From Magnolia sinica (taxonomy: Eukaryota; Streptophyta; Magnoliopsida; Magnoliales; Magnoliaceae): 64,000 nt of DNA. The notes below the pieces were generated by a model. It made no database searches. It saw only the letters and a program-made list of their open reading frames with translations, and was not told the origin of the DNA. Positions 12,157 through 23,131 of this stretch are shown here, piece by piece (the first letter of the stretch is position 1; each line of letters begins with the position of its first letter). The position numbers and the translations under genes were made by a program. Location of the stretch: assembly GCF_029962835.1 (NCBI RefSeq), contig NC_080575.1, forward strand, positions 42,446,336 to 42,510,335, given 5' to 3'.

Positions 12157-12830
12157 AAAAGACGTACAGAGGCTCACTGGAAGAATAGCTGCCCTCAATC
12201 GCTTCGTGTCCTGAGCTACAAACAAATGTCTCCCATTCTTCAAGCATTTGAAAGGGAAACAAGTCGCGGACTAGATAGAAGAATGCGAGGTAGCCTTCCA
12301 GCAACTCAAGTAGTACCTAGGGTCGCTGCCGGTGCTTTTCAAACCCATACTAGGTGAATCTATATTGCTATGTTTAGTCGTCTCTGATGCTGCAGTTAGC
12401 TCAGCCTTAATTAAAGAACATGAGGGAAAGCAGTTCCTAGTCTACTACGTCAGGAAAGCTTTAGTCTCAGCGGAGACAAGGTATTTTATCTTGGAGAAAT
12501 TAGCTCTGGACTTGGTCATCTCCTCCCGACGCCTGCGGCCCTATTTTTAGGCCCACACCATAGTGGTCCTAACCGATCAACAATTGCGCCAAATACTCCA
12601 AAAGCCCGAGGCTTCGGGAAGACTGACCAAATGGGCAATTGAGCTAAGCAAATTCAATATCAAGTCTCAACCTCGGACCGCCACCAAAGGCCAAGCGATG
12701 GCTGACATTATCATCGAGCTACCTTTAATGCCTGATCAAACACTGAATGCACGCAGGGCAGGGCTCGTGCCAGAGAACATGACCGACCAGCAAGCTGTCG
12801 AAACGTCCAACTCCCTAGTCTGTCCCGACC
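12157..12830 (+). pseudogene. Tat reverse transcriptase end and RNase H (broken)
   Basis: After the nested LTR the frame resumes with DVQRLTGRIAALNRFVS-type sequence, the connection region after the polymerase. RNase H follows: VSDAAVSSALIKEHEGKQFLV and YYVRKALVSAETRY at 12380-12490, then a stop at 12548, then VVLTDQQLRQILQKPEASGR from 12566. This is the normal Ty3/gypsy RNase H, which removes the RNA strand during reverse transcription. Stops at 12312 and 12548 break it. Confidence 0.8.
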
Positions 12831-13314
12831 CACCTAAGTGGACGCTCTACATTGATGGCTCTTCCAATATTAAGGCAAGCGGGGCTGGGATAGTCCTGGA
12901 GACCCCAGACTTTACATGTATGTAGTGTGCCTTAAGATTTGTATTTTAAGCCTCCAACAATACAACGGAATATGAGGCCTTGCTTATCAGACTCTGGTTA
13001 GCATCTAGCCTGGGGGCCCAACATCTTGAGGTCTTTAACGATTTACAGTTGGTCATCAACCAAATCATCGATGCCTACCAGGCTAAGAAAGAGCGTATGA
13101 AAGCATATCTTCAGAAGGCCAACGAATTGATCAGAAGTTTTCAAAAATGCAGTGTTGCCCTAATACCACGAGCCAAGAATTCGAAGGTTGACATGTCGGC
13201 GAAGCTCGCTACAATAGATGAAGATGACATCCCAAGATCCATTCCGATCGAATTCTTGGCTAAACTGAGCATCAATGAAGCCAACCTCACGGCTGTTCTT
13301 CCGGTTAGCTCGTA
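12831..13314 (+). pseudogene. Second, archaeal-type RNase H of the Tat element (broken)
   Basis: The segment WTLYIDGSSNIKASGAGIVL (12838-12897) is the start of a second RNase H domain with its first catalytic aspartate. NNTTEYEALLI follows with the catalytic glutamate, and then a VFNDLQLVINQI segment with an aspartate. Tat/Ogre-type elements are known to carry such an extra domain after the ordinary RNase H. One stop at about 12925 and one at about 12946 break the frame. Confidence 0.75.
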
Positions 13315-13319
13315 ATCGA

Positions 13320-14504
13320 CCTGATGGATCCGATTATCAAATATCTCGAAGATGGCAAGCTACCCAAAGATCGAGCGGAAGCACGATGGCTGAAGATTAA
13401 AAATGCCCGATATATCAACTCAATGGTGTACTCCACAAGAAAGGATTCTATCTTCCTTACTTGAGACACATCCGACCAGAAGAGGCAAAGTATGTTTTAA
13501 GGGAGATCAATGAGAGAATCTGCAAAAACCACTCTGGAGGGCGAGCATTAGTGCACAAGGTCATCCGACAGGGTTATTATCGGCCGACCATACAATACGA
13601 TACACAGAAGCTCATTCAGAAATGTGACAAGTGCAAGCGATTCACAAATGTATCGGCAACCGCCTGAAGAGCTCACCCCTATGGCTGGGCCCTGGCCGTT
13701 TACCCAGTGGGGGATCGACATCATTGGTCCGCTCCCCACCGGTAAATGTCAAACCAAGTTCGTCGTAGTGACTGTCAACTATTTCATGAAGTGAGCGGAA
13801 CCCGAACCACTAGAAAAGTTAATCGAGCAAAGGATCACAAACTTTGTTTGGATAAACATCATATACAGGTTCAGGATACCTAAGAAACCATCATTTCTGA
13901 TAACGGTAAGCAATTCAATAACAAGCAGTATTAGGAGATGTGCAAAAACTTCAAAATTTGCAATGTCTACTCATCACCGCGACATCCGCAAGAAAATGGA
14001 CCAGTTGAGGCAGTTAACAAGATCATCAAATATCACCTTCGGACCAAGCTCGAGAACGCCAAAGGAGCTTAGGAAGAGGAACTCCCCAAAGTCCTCTAGG
14101 CATACGAAACTACCGCTCGAACAGCTACTAGAGATACCTCTTTCTGTTTGACATACGGAGCAGAAGCCATCAACCCCGTAGAGATCGAAATACCTACGGC
14201 CCAGACGGATTTATTCAATGAACAGGCCAATACCGAGCTTATAGCCCTCAGTCTCGACCTTCTCGAAGAACAAAGGGAGCAAGCTTGGATTCGAACTATT
14301 GTCTGCCAGCAGCAGGTGTCGCGCTTCTATAATGCCCAGGTCAAGGTTAGAAGGTTTCAAGTCAGAGATTTGGTTCTCCGGAAGACATTCCAGAATACCG
14401 AGGAAGTAGGATCAAGGACCTTAGGCCCGAACTGGGAAGGACCTTACGTGATATCGAGCGCCAGCCGACCTGGCTCATATCGATTAGAAGATCTGACTGG
14501 CTAG
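13320..14504 (+). pseudogene. Tat integrase (broken)
   Basis: The zinc-binding N-terminus is seen at 13461-13667 with NHSGGRALVHKVIRQGYY and ending QKCDKCKRF. The catalytic core starts at about 13690 with WPFTQWGIDIIGPLP, which holds the first catalytic aspartate. Later core sequence is scrambled by frameshifts and stops (13793, 13931 and others). The C-terminal part is open at 14148-14504, with LTYGAEAINPVEIEIPT and a basic tail domain ending LGPNWEGPYVISS. The protein would insert the cDNA into the genome. Confidence 0.8.
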
Positions 14505-14838
14505 CTCCTCTCGCATCCATGGAATACCGAGCATCTGAAGATCTATTATCCTTAAGTTGGTTGGTACGACTTTTGTCATGTATCACTCTACTTTGGAACA
14601 ATAAAAGGTCTGACAGATTATCCGACCAAGATCTGACCAAGGTCTGATTTATACGCGACCCTGATCTGATCAATGCCTGAGTTGTGTCTGAGCTATCTGG
14701 CTTGGGCAACTTTGGTAAAACACCAGTTGACGTTCAACTAATACCTGATTTACAACCTAAGATTAGTTCGACCTACTCAAGCAAGATAAGAGCATATCTA
14801 CTTTAACTTAGAAATTAAGAGTTCTAAAGACAAATCAT
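14505..14838 (+). other. Tat post-pol non-coding sequence
   Basis: After the integrase stop the sequence holds no credible frame until the second solo LTR. The last five bases (ATCAT, 14834-14838) are the left target duplication of that LTR. Confidence 0.5.
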
Positions 14839-16078
14839 TGTAACGTCTCGGAAAAATCCGTACAAAGACCCGAATCCACCTCAGGCAAAAATCACTAAGG
14901 ACCAAATCCTTTAAAAATTAAATGAAAATTAATTAAGTGCTAAACTAAATTAATCCGTAGATTAGCTTGTATCACTTTATATACGAACTGCAAGATCCAA
15001 AACTAGCAGAATCGATAACTCTACATTTTCTAAAAACCTAGGATCAATCTTTAAACCCAGTTGCTCTCGGGAGCACATTGAAACTCCGTATCGGACTTGG
15101 ACCACGCGTTGAAAGTCCAATTACCGTGAAACTATACTGTTATGACCGCCTTACTGGGCTTGACAATTATATCGGGAATCAAGTCCAAATAGTATCCAGA
15201 AACGTACAACTTGAGCCTGGAGCGAAGTGTGTGAGAAACGTGAATATCTTTAGAAAACAGACTCAACTTAAGTGAATTGGATCATTCGCTTGTAGGCCAA
15301 ATTTAAGGTTTCAAACCTCAGATTCTGACCTAACTACACCCTTAGATCAGGAGAATTTCCTTATACATGTCAGTACACTTGTGGCCCTGATCGAGTGACG
15401 ATGATCGTTGAACTGAAACTGGTCCTCCACGGTCGATCCACTAACCTGATTGGACCAAAAACTTAACCTGACATAAATCCATTATTAGGAAACTTTCACC
15501 AGACCGTATGCAGGAACTGGACCTCCAAATGAGCCCCGTTGGATCGAAACAGCCACTCTTTGGCTATAACCTAAGTATATCATGGCCCTGGGGCCATTGA
15601 CATTAGTTCTGGGCCTATATAAGGGCCTTAATCCACCCCTCTCTCATTCCATACGAATTCCCTAAACTTTACGAGAGAGAAGAGAGAGAAGAGAAGGAAA
15701 GAGTGAGGAGAAATGAGAGAAAGTGAGAGAGCGTTGCTGGGATTCGATCCCATCGCTCCACGTGCCGAATCATCCCTCCTGTATCGCAACACCGACGATT
15801 TCGATTCCACTTTTAGGTAAGAAATCCAAACCCTAATCTGTTTTAGGTATCTAAGTAGATGAATCGACGAAATATCTAACCTATTTCGTGATTCAGGTAG
15901 CCGTTGTGCCATATGCAAAGGCATAATGTTCGAATTGAGTTTAATACGAGTTTACCGACGGAAGGTGTAGACTATAAATGTTTAGGTTATGGTTTTCAAG
16001 GCTTTCAATGTCAATTAATGATTTATGACTGACTTGATTGCTATCACATGTGCTTAGATATAATGTTTTCCGTATATT

Positions 16079-16109
<31 letters not shown>

Positions 16110-16111
16110 AA
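16079..16111. repeat. AC/AT microsatellite
   Basis: A short AC-dinucleotide run passes directly into an AT-dinucleotide run inside the plus-strand solo LTR. The other solo LTR does not show the same run, so it arose after the copies split. Confidence 0.8.
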
Positions 16112-16859
16112 CTATGTTGATTTTAATGCATTCCATGTGTTTGTTGAAATGTTTGAACGAATATGAAATTAGGATTTGTTCTTGCCATGATTTTCGATTG
16201 AGAATACATGATTGTTGTACGTGTGGCAAATCCTTTGTGAAAGGATTTGCTTTAATACCGGTTATAACTAATTTATTATATGTATGTTGATATGTGTAGT
16301 CTAAGTGTTTGATAAAATGCATGAATGAGAAAATGCTTGTTGAAATGTATTTAATTAGGGTGTTGAGATATGATTCTCAATCCCCTTATCTATAGTTACA
16401 ATTTCCTTCATATAACCTATCTTACTACTACGTGCCTTATGGATGAAATGCTTATGTATGACAACATGTGTACTATGCGTTTGTGAAAATGCTCAAATGA
16501 GACTTATATTTGAATTGGCCGTCACATGCTGTTTGACTATCACATATGAATGCCTATGGTGTTTGAATATGATTGGGACTACTGTGTAGTCCAGGCAATC
16601 GGTAATGATTCCCGAATCAGTGGCCAAGGTCGTTTCGCCACACAAGACATGTTCGATAAATTTGAGTCGTACGCTGTTTGTCGATAGTAGTTAGGCCACA
16701 CAGAGTGCTTATGCGTTCCATGTCGATTAAGTCAACGTGCGCTCGTACCAGTTGAGCTTGTCAAGTAACCTAATTAGCCTAATGTATGTTCACCATGTAT
16801 GGACGCTACTACTTGAATCTAAGGTACCACTTACCAGTGCAAAGTCTATTTAACCTTGG

Positions 16860-17170
16860 TACCACGATCCGCTAAGACTCATGAGTCGGGCATGGTGGTA
16901 TGGGACACGTAGTCAAGCTGTCGGCCTACGCTGGGGTGACGAGCCTCCCCGTAGTGACCAGTGAGTAAACCAAACTCCTGAGCTGAATACGGTGGTATGG
17001 GACACTATATTCGAGCTGTCGGCCTACGATCAAGTGACGAGCCTCTCGTAGTGACCTCGAGTATACACTAGGACTACGCTAAGGTGACGAGCCTTTCCGT
17101 AGTAACCTCGAGTATAAATTAGGCCTGCGCTGAGGTGACAAGCCTCTCCATAGCGACCTAGAATTGCCTA
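16860..17170 (+). repeat. Subrepeat array inside the plus-strand solo LTR
   Basis: Four to five imperfect units share GGTGACGAGCCT, a CCGTAGTGACC segment and a 'GTATGGGACAC' segment. The array mirrors the one at 9950-10275 in the inverted family member. Direct repeats in this part of an LTR may come from slippage during reverse transcription; no function is evident. Confidence 0.7.
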
Positions 17171-18201
17171 TCGTATGTGATTAACTAGGATTGATGACCC
17201 TAGATGGATCATTGTTTGGGTCAATAATATAAAGAGAGGTACCTTAGCTTTCCAAACCTGCTGTATGAATATGTCTAATTAAGAACTTGGCTAATCACGT
17301 ACATGTACCGCATTGCATGTGCCTTTGGTGTTAGAGTTGAGCATAGTGGGAGTGTTGCATGCGTGACCGTGAGATGATGTCGTAGGGAGAGTGTAGGCGA
17401 GGGCATACATCATTAATACATATCATCCTTGCATTAACCAGAGTATTTATGAATGCTTGTTGTATTGCTTTATCATTACTACTTAACTGAATTGATAATA
17501 TGTAAACCTTTACCTTATAGCTCCACTGAGTTAATTACTCACTCCCACTCTAGGACGGTGTTTTAAAACACCAACCAGACTTTGTTGTAGTTTTAGGTGA
17601 TGCCAAGGCTTACACGGCGGAGCCTGCCTTCTATGACAACGAGGAGTTCTCCTACCTGCAAATCGCTAGCGGGTCTATCTAGACATGGAGTTACGTCACC
17701 GGGGCTATAAGGACATGGATTAGATGACATTACACTTCATCATTTTGTATATTTTGGAACTAAACATGTAATTATTTAACCTGGTATCATGTTCATACTC
17801 TGGGGACCCACAATCACTTATATGCTTTATATACTTATCACAGTCTTTCACTTGCGTAATCTAATTATCTCTGGAGTATGACATGTTGTTTTGGTATAAT
17901 CCCATTTATATTTAATGCACTAATACGGACAATATTTAATCATCATTATCTATGTTGCATCTGCTCGACCTTCGATTTTCATGGTGTTACAATCATCCAA
18001 AAAGGAGACGCTTCATTAATAAAGCCCAAAAAGGCACGATTACATCATTATTACATCAACTACGGATCGGAAAAATACATGTACATCGATTTACAAATGA
18101 AGCTAAAGAAGGCGGAGGCAGATAACACTTGGTGTGCTTGAAGCTGAAAAAAGGAAAGGTATTGCAGGATAAAGGAAATATTGCTCTGTAAAAACCGATC
18201 C

Positions 18202-20281
18202 TCAAGCATCGACCTTGGGGGGCTGCTCGGGAGCTGCCTCATCGCCTGACCCATCAGAGCCCGACTCGGCCTCGTTGAAACCGTAGAGGTCCATCTCAGG
18301 GAAGGACTCCTTCATGACCCAGACGCACTCAGCGTAACCCTGGCGGAGGTAATCCCTCTCGTCCAAGTACGGCTGAGAGGCCTTGAACTCCTCCACTACA
18401 GTCTTTTGAGCATGAGTAAGAGTAGCCTTCGTCTCGGCCTTGAGCTCCTCCAGCTTGCTCGAGGTCTCCATGAGCTTAGCTCGACAATCAGCATACAGAG
18501 CCTTAGACTCTTCCAGCCTCGCCTTCACCTTGGCCGTCTCCACAATAGTAGCCTCAAGGGCCATTTTCGCAGCCCTTAGTTCGGCTTTTACCACCACAGC
18601 CCCAGCCTCTGATTGGGCCACCCTTTGATTGACCCCAACTACCAGCTCGTGCATCCGAGCGAACTCAGCGCGCGCCTTCAACACGCATGGAGTAAACTAC
18701 CATGGAAAATGAAGAGTAAGTTAGGTGCGAGCAATATAAAAAAAAAAAAAACAAAGTTCTGAGATGTATCCTACCCCTAGGAGACCCGTCGTCACACGAG
18801 CCAAAATAGAATCCATAGGGGAGTCGAAGAAATTGCCGAACTCCTCCGACGTTTGGCGATCTGCCCAAGGGAGGATCTCCTCAAGAGTCCACTGGAGACT
18901 ACGCGGGCGAGCTGTCCCCTCGGCGCTCGAAGGTCGAGCTTCAGCGGGAGGCTCGGCAACCCCTTGCACCTCAACAGGAGCAGACTCTTTCGAGGCAACC
19001 GCCCCCTCCGCTCCAACAACGCCAGAGGAGATCTCCACCTCCATACTCTCTCCCTCTGCCTCTATCATGATAAGACAGGAGGGTCTGACCTTCCCTTTGC
19101 TCTTGGAAGACACCTTGGTCTTCCTCTTCCTGGGCGTCGTTGCCTCATCCTTAGCAGGAGTGTGGACTTTAGAAGGAGCACGAATCAGGGGATGCATCAG
19201 ACATCTCTACATTCAACATACGAAGAAGAAGTCAGAGAAATCCATGAAAAATAGCTAAGTACTATAGCTCGGAAGTAAGTCTTACCCAGAGGCTTACCGG
19301 TGAGAGCGAAATCTAAGCCCGACTTGAGAAGTGACTCAGGCTGAAGGAGAACCCTCGAAGATCTCCTCTCCCCAGAGAGCGCTCTTACTGCCTTGATTCG
19401 AGCAAGTGCCCCGCTGTCGATCAGAGGAACTTGTTTGGGGACAACTGCATAGAGAAAATAATACGTCAGCTACAATACGACCAGAAAACTGACCAACTCG
19501 AAATGAACTAAGAGTGTCAGTCCAAGAAATGATTACCTAGGTCAGAAAATGCTGTCGGGACACAGTGCTGACTAGAAGGTAGGGATAGATCGGCTACCTC
19601 CTAATTCCAAACGCCCAAAACCATTTGTCCCTCTAGTTCTTGTTGGATGACAGAGGGTCAGTAATGAGGCTCCCTCTAGTTCCTCGCCAAACAAACAGAT
19701 AGTGTCAGCCGGGCTGATTACAGTTTAACTTGACTTGGTATAAGTGGGGGAATTCTTGTTAGCTTAGGCTGTTCTAGCTCAGCACAAAGGACAGCATAGC
19801 TGATCAATGCCCTCCAACCATTCGGGATCATTTGTCTCGACGCCAAGTTTAGTCAAACAAGCAGTTTTCTCACTACTCGTTGCAAAGGGAGCCGCAGGCC
19901 ACACTGAAGCGCGACCTAGAAAATGGCTACTAACCCCTCTGGAGGATGGTTCGAGAGTTCATTCGGACTAGGAAGCCTCGTAGTCACTGACTCTGGGATG
20001 TGGTACCCGATCCTTATCCGGACCAAATCCTTGGTAGTAATGGTGGAAGGGATCGGACCCCCAATCCTATCCTCATCAAATCCCTCTGGATCATCCCTGA
20101 CAGTAGAAGGCTTCGCGTCCAACGACCTTTCTGCTGGAAACGGTTCTATAGCCCGGGGCGCCAGGAAATCAGTATTCTCCACCATCCTCAACGGCGACAA
20201 TGGATTCGATATAACCCGAAGGCTACTGGACCCACTATCACCGCTGGAAACTCCCTCCCACGGGCCAATGGAATCCGACAT
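18202..20281 (-). pseudogene. Antisense gene of the Tat element (gypsy-type transposase-like protein), spliced, broken
   Basis: On the minus strand, four exon-like blocks can be read: 20281-19537, 19444-19298, 19206-18775 and 18696-18202. Between them are GT...AG introns (19536-19445, 19297-19207, 18774-18697). Block 1 starts ATG at 20281 and contains RIGYHIPESVTTRLPSPNE and HPPEGLVAIF. After a TAG it continues ALQCGLRLPLQRVVRKLL and MIPNGWRALISYAVLCAELE, a pattern I recognise from the plant family annotated 'putative gypsy type transposon' (PF04195-like). The last block is an alanine/glutamate-rich coiled coil (MLKARAEFARMHELV... then RDYLRQGYAECVWVMKESFPEMDL) with an acidic tail. Stops in block 1 show that it is decayed. 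The function of the family is unknown. Confidence 0.65.
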
Positions 20282-20468
20282 TATAGTTGTTAAAAAGAAA
20301 AAGAAAGAAGGAGGGAGAAGACGAATGATGAAGGGCTCACCGGAGCAAAAGGTCCATCGGGAATGCCGGTAGCTACAGATGCCAGAATCTCCTTTGTTGT
20401 GTTTGGGCGAAGACCACTGGGCAGGAGGTAGAAATCTTAAGTGGGGATGACCATGCGTTAGGGCTTCC

Positions 20469-20476
20469 CTTATATA
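20469..20476 (-). promoter_or_regulatory. TATA box for the antisense Tat gene
   Basis: On the minus strand TATATAAG lies about 190 bases upstream of the antisense ATG at 20281. It sits in the middle of a short perfect palindrome (GGCTTCCCT...AGGGAAGCC). The spacing fits a promoter with a leader of about 150 bases. This is inference from position and sequence only. Confidence 0.5.
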
Positions 20477-20822
20477 GGGAAGCCATGTGGCATCGATTGA
20501 GTGCGACCATTAGTGATGGCCGTACAACGTCCCTTCGACTTCCCCCCAATAGACACATGGCGCGACCCCATGTGTTGCTAGACCCCACTATCGAGTACAG
20601 GGCCACGTGTCGAGTTCCCATTCAACAATCACCGAAACGGCGGCCCAACGCCCCACATGACCTCGAATCCCGAAATGACAAGCCGTGTCCATTACTGACA
20701 CGCTTCGCGCACCGTGCTAGCCGCCAAACATGGCATTAATGACTCTACAACCCGACCTAAACAAGGTCTGGCTTACTCCTCAACCCTCTTTGTGATTAGC
20801 TTGAAGAGTAAGGAGGGTTTAC

Positions 20823-21539
20823 TATTGGGTATAAAAATAGTTCAAGTTAGATAGGTCGACTTATGGAATGGACCAACTCTACAAAACAGCACGGGCCCTT
20901 GAAATCTAAGCTAATAAGGGCCTCTACGTTCAAAAATAGGTTGACCTTCAAGGAGGTCAATGCAGCTGTAAGGACCATAAAAAAGAGTGCAATCATAAAG
21001 TCACTCATATGGCCAATTACCAACCAAACCCATAGGTCGGTAATAGATCGGCCAAAACACGACCCTGGATCGGTACAATAGCTCGGCTTTAGCTCGATAA
21101 TAGAAAATTGCCTATTATGATCCACACATGGATTAAGCAGTCAGGAAGTATCTCCAACGGTTCGAAGATCTCTCCTAAGATCTTCGGAAGATAAGATCAG
21201 ATCCCAAGATCTCCGGGATTAAGAAATTGAGATAAAATCTCTGTATACATCTCGGATCCAAACGGATCCCTTTCCAAATTATTTTAAGATTCCTCACGAT
21301 GCCTACATCATATCCCTATAAATAAAGGTATTCCAAACCTTTGAAAGGTATGTATACTCATCCTAATACTTGACTGATGACTATTTTCCAAGATATCATC
21401 CCCTTTGAAAGACCCAGAGTCTTGACTTAAGCATCGGAGGGTCCCTGGCACTAGCCAGGGTCTCCTTTGTCTCTTTTCTTGACATGTGCAGGTCTAGAAG
21501 GGTCCACCAAGGGCGGTCTACCGGAAAACTGCGTCAACA
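20823..21539 (+). repeat. 3' LTR of the Tat element
   Basis: It starts TATTGGGTATAAAAA (the first G of the LTR is mutated to A) and ends GCGTCAACA. A purine-rich tract, AGAGTAAGGAGGG, precedes it at 20805-20817. It is about 29 bases longer than the 5' LTR because of an extra AGATCTTCGGAAGATAAGAT-like segment near 21178-21210. Its TATA box is near 21317-21325. Confidence 0.9.
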
Positions 21540-22218
21540 TTTCCTCTGATTTCTCACTTATGATTGTTGAAATTGAATTTTAAATTTGAAATTAAATATT
21601 TGATCTCCTCCCTGCATCTCAAGTATCCTACACTATGAGTTTTTTTACAGAAAAGATAAGAGGAAAGTTTTACACCCAGTTTGTCCATCAAGCCTGCCTT
21701 ATGGATGATGTAAACATATTGGTCATAATTAGAAGGCCATATTAATCATAAAATCAGAAGGGTGACAAGATTATCTTTGCTCCCATTGTAGTTAGGTGGA
21801 CCTCTGGTTATTCACTGTCGAATCCTGTAGGGCAACCCATCTAGGGTGACTTTTAGTGGCATCAAAGCGACATAAGATGAATCTCCAATTTAATGTGAAA
21901 CAAGTTACATCGAGAAAAGTACCTTCCCATACCAAAAAAATAAAAAATCTTATTTACATTATCATTTTATTTTAATTATAAATATTAACTATCATTTAAA
22001 TTAGCCTTTGTTTTAAGAAAAATCTATATTTGATATTAGGCCATAATTGGAGAGATCGATGCTAAAATCTTTTGGCTTTCGCATGGATAAGGAATTGAAA
22101 TAGAGAAAAAAGAGAAATTTTGTATAAATAAAAGGGGAGGGGGATTTGTGAGAAGAAGGCTTACAAAGCAGCCATAATGGTAGCAACCACCATCGCCGAT
22201 AGTCCAGGCAGTGGCGAC

Positions 22219-22267
<49 letters not shown>

Positions 22268-22432
22268 ACTTCCTCTTTAATCTCTTTTTCTCTTCGCCAT
22301 CGTTAACCAGTAGCAGTGATCATTGCCGTAACCACTATTGGCAGCAACAATAACAGTGCACGCTACCTACAAGTAGCCATGGTAGTCACCAGATCTAAGG
22401 CCTATTAATCCGTCTCCCGCAAAAATATCTCT
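21540..22432. other. Host DNA between the Tat and Sirevirus-like elements, with a CT microsatellite
   Basis: After the right target duplication (21540-21544) the sequence is A/T-rich and non-coding. A long pure CT run occupies about 22220-22264. No gene is seen. Confidence 0.5.
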
Positions 22433-22947
22433 TGTAAGTGCTTATATGTTTAGCATACATAAGGTTGTCAAATTTCGTAAGACAAAGATACATAGTGATA
22501 CTGTTCAGATTACAACTACACTAAATCTCGTGAAGATCAACTCAAGATCGACTTACCATCTAAAGATCAACTTAAGATCGGCTTATCATCTTAAGATTTC
22601 GCTCGGTTTCAAGTTTATCAAGATTGGAAGATCTCTATATTAGCTAACCAACATGTGATATAACCCTAGAAAGACCTTAGCTTATGTGCTTTCGAAAATT
22701 GTTCAAATTGGGTTAACTTTAGTGTAATTTCACTGAAGTGCGGCCAACCTAACTTCTTTGCTAACCTAACTTCAGGTTTGGGCAAAAATTCATATTTGAA
22801 TATTTGAAAACTCCAACCTAGAGTTCAGCCAGCCCGAGGAAAGTTCACATTAAATTCCAGCAAAGGATTCTAAAATTTTTGAGAGAAATCGGCTAGTTAA
22901 ATGGGAGATTCGGCCAGCAGAATTGGAAATTCGACCAGTTGAATTTT

Positions 22948-23131
22948 CCCTTAAGCCAGCTGAATTTTGAATAAATCTTATCCTGTATAATCTGATAGCC
23001 ACTAGAACGGATTCGCTGGAATCCAGCCAACCGAACTTAATCTTAGGCTAGCTAAATTTTCATATCATTTGGTTATAAATATAGACATTCTCTCACTCTA
23101 TTATACAACAAAATTCACTCAAAATCTTCTG
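22948..23131 (+). repeat. 184-bp direct repeat, left copy
   Basis: The segment from CCCTTAAGCC to AAAATCTTCTG is repeated at 24773-24956 with the same length, no gaps and about four substitutions. The two copies flank a 1641-bp insert inside the LTR. Confidence 0.9.

Larger units (their letters stand above)
14839..17991 (+). mobile_element. Solo LTR nested in the Tat post-pol region, plus orientation
   Basis: The insert begins TGTAACGTCTCGG and ends ATGGTGTTACA, flanked by ATCAT on both sides (14834-14838 and 17992-17996). It has no coding region. A strong TATA box (GCCTATATAAGGG, about 15614-15626) is followed by a GA-rich leader, giving a U3 of roughly 0.8 kb and a very long R/U5. It is the same family as the 9196-12156 insert but in the opposite orientation. 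Confidence 0.85.
5282..21539 (+). mobile_element. Tat-lineage Ty3/gypsy LTR retrotransposon, with nested insertions
   Basis: LTRs at 5282-5969 and 20823-21539 bound the element, and the 5-bp duplication TTTCC is present on both sides (5277-5281 and 21540-21544). The order is LTR, gag, protease, reverse transcriptase, RNase H, a second (archaeal-type) RNase H, integrase, an antisense gene, LTR. The second RNase H and the antisense gene are known traits of the Tat group. Two solo LTRs have inserted inside; without them the element would be about 10.1 kb. By eye the LTRs differ at roughly one base in eight to ten, mostly C/T and G/A changes, so the insertion is old. Every reading frame is broken. 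Confidence 0.9.

Noticed and set aside
18764-19258. Plus-strand open frames of about 160 codons in the Tat post-pol region
   Set aside because: The minus strand here has splice-site-bounded exon blocks with family similarity; the plus-strand frames are shadows of them.
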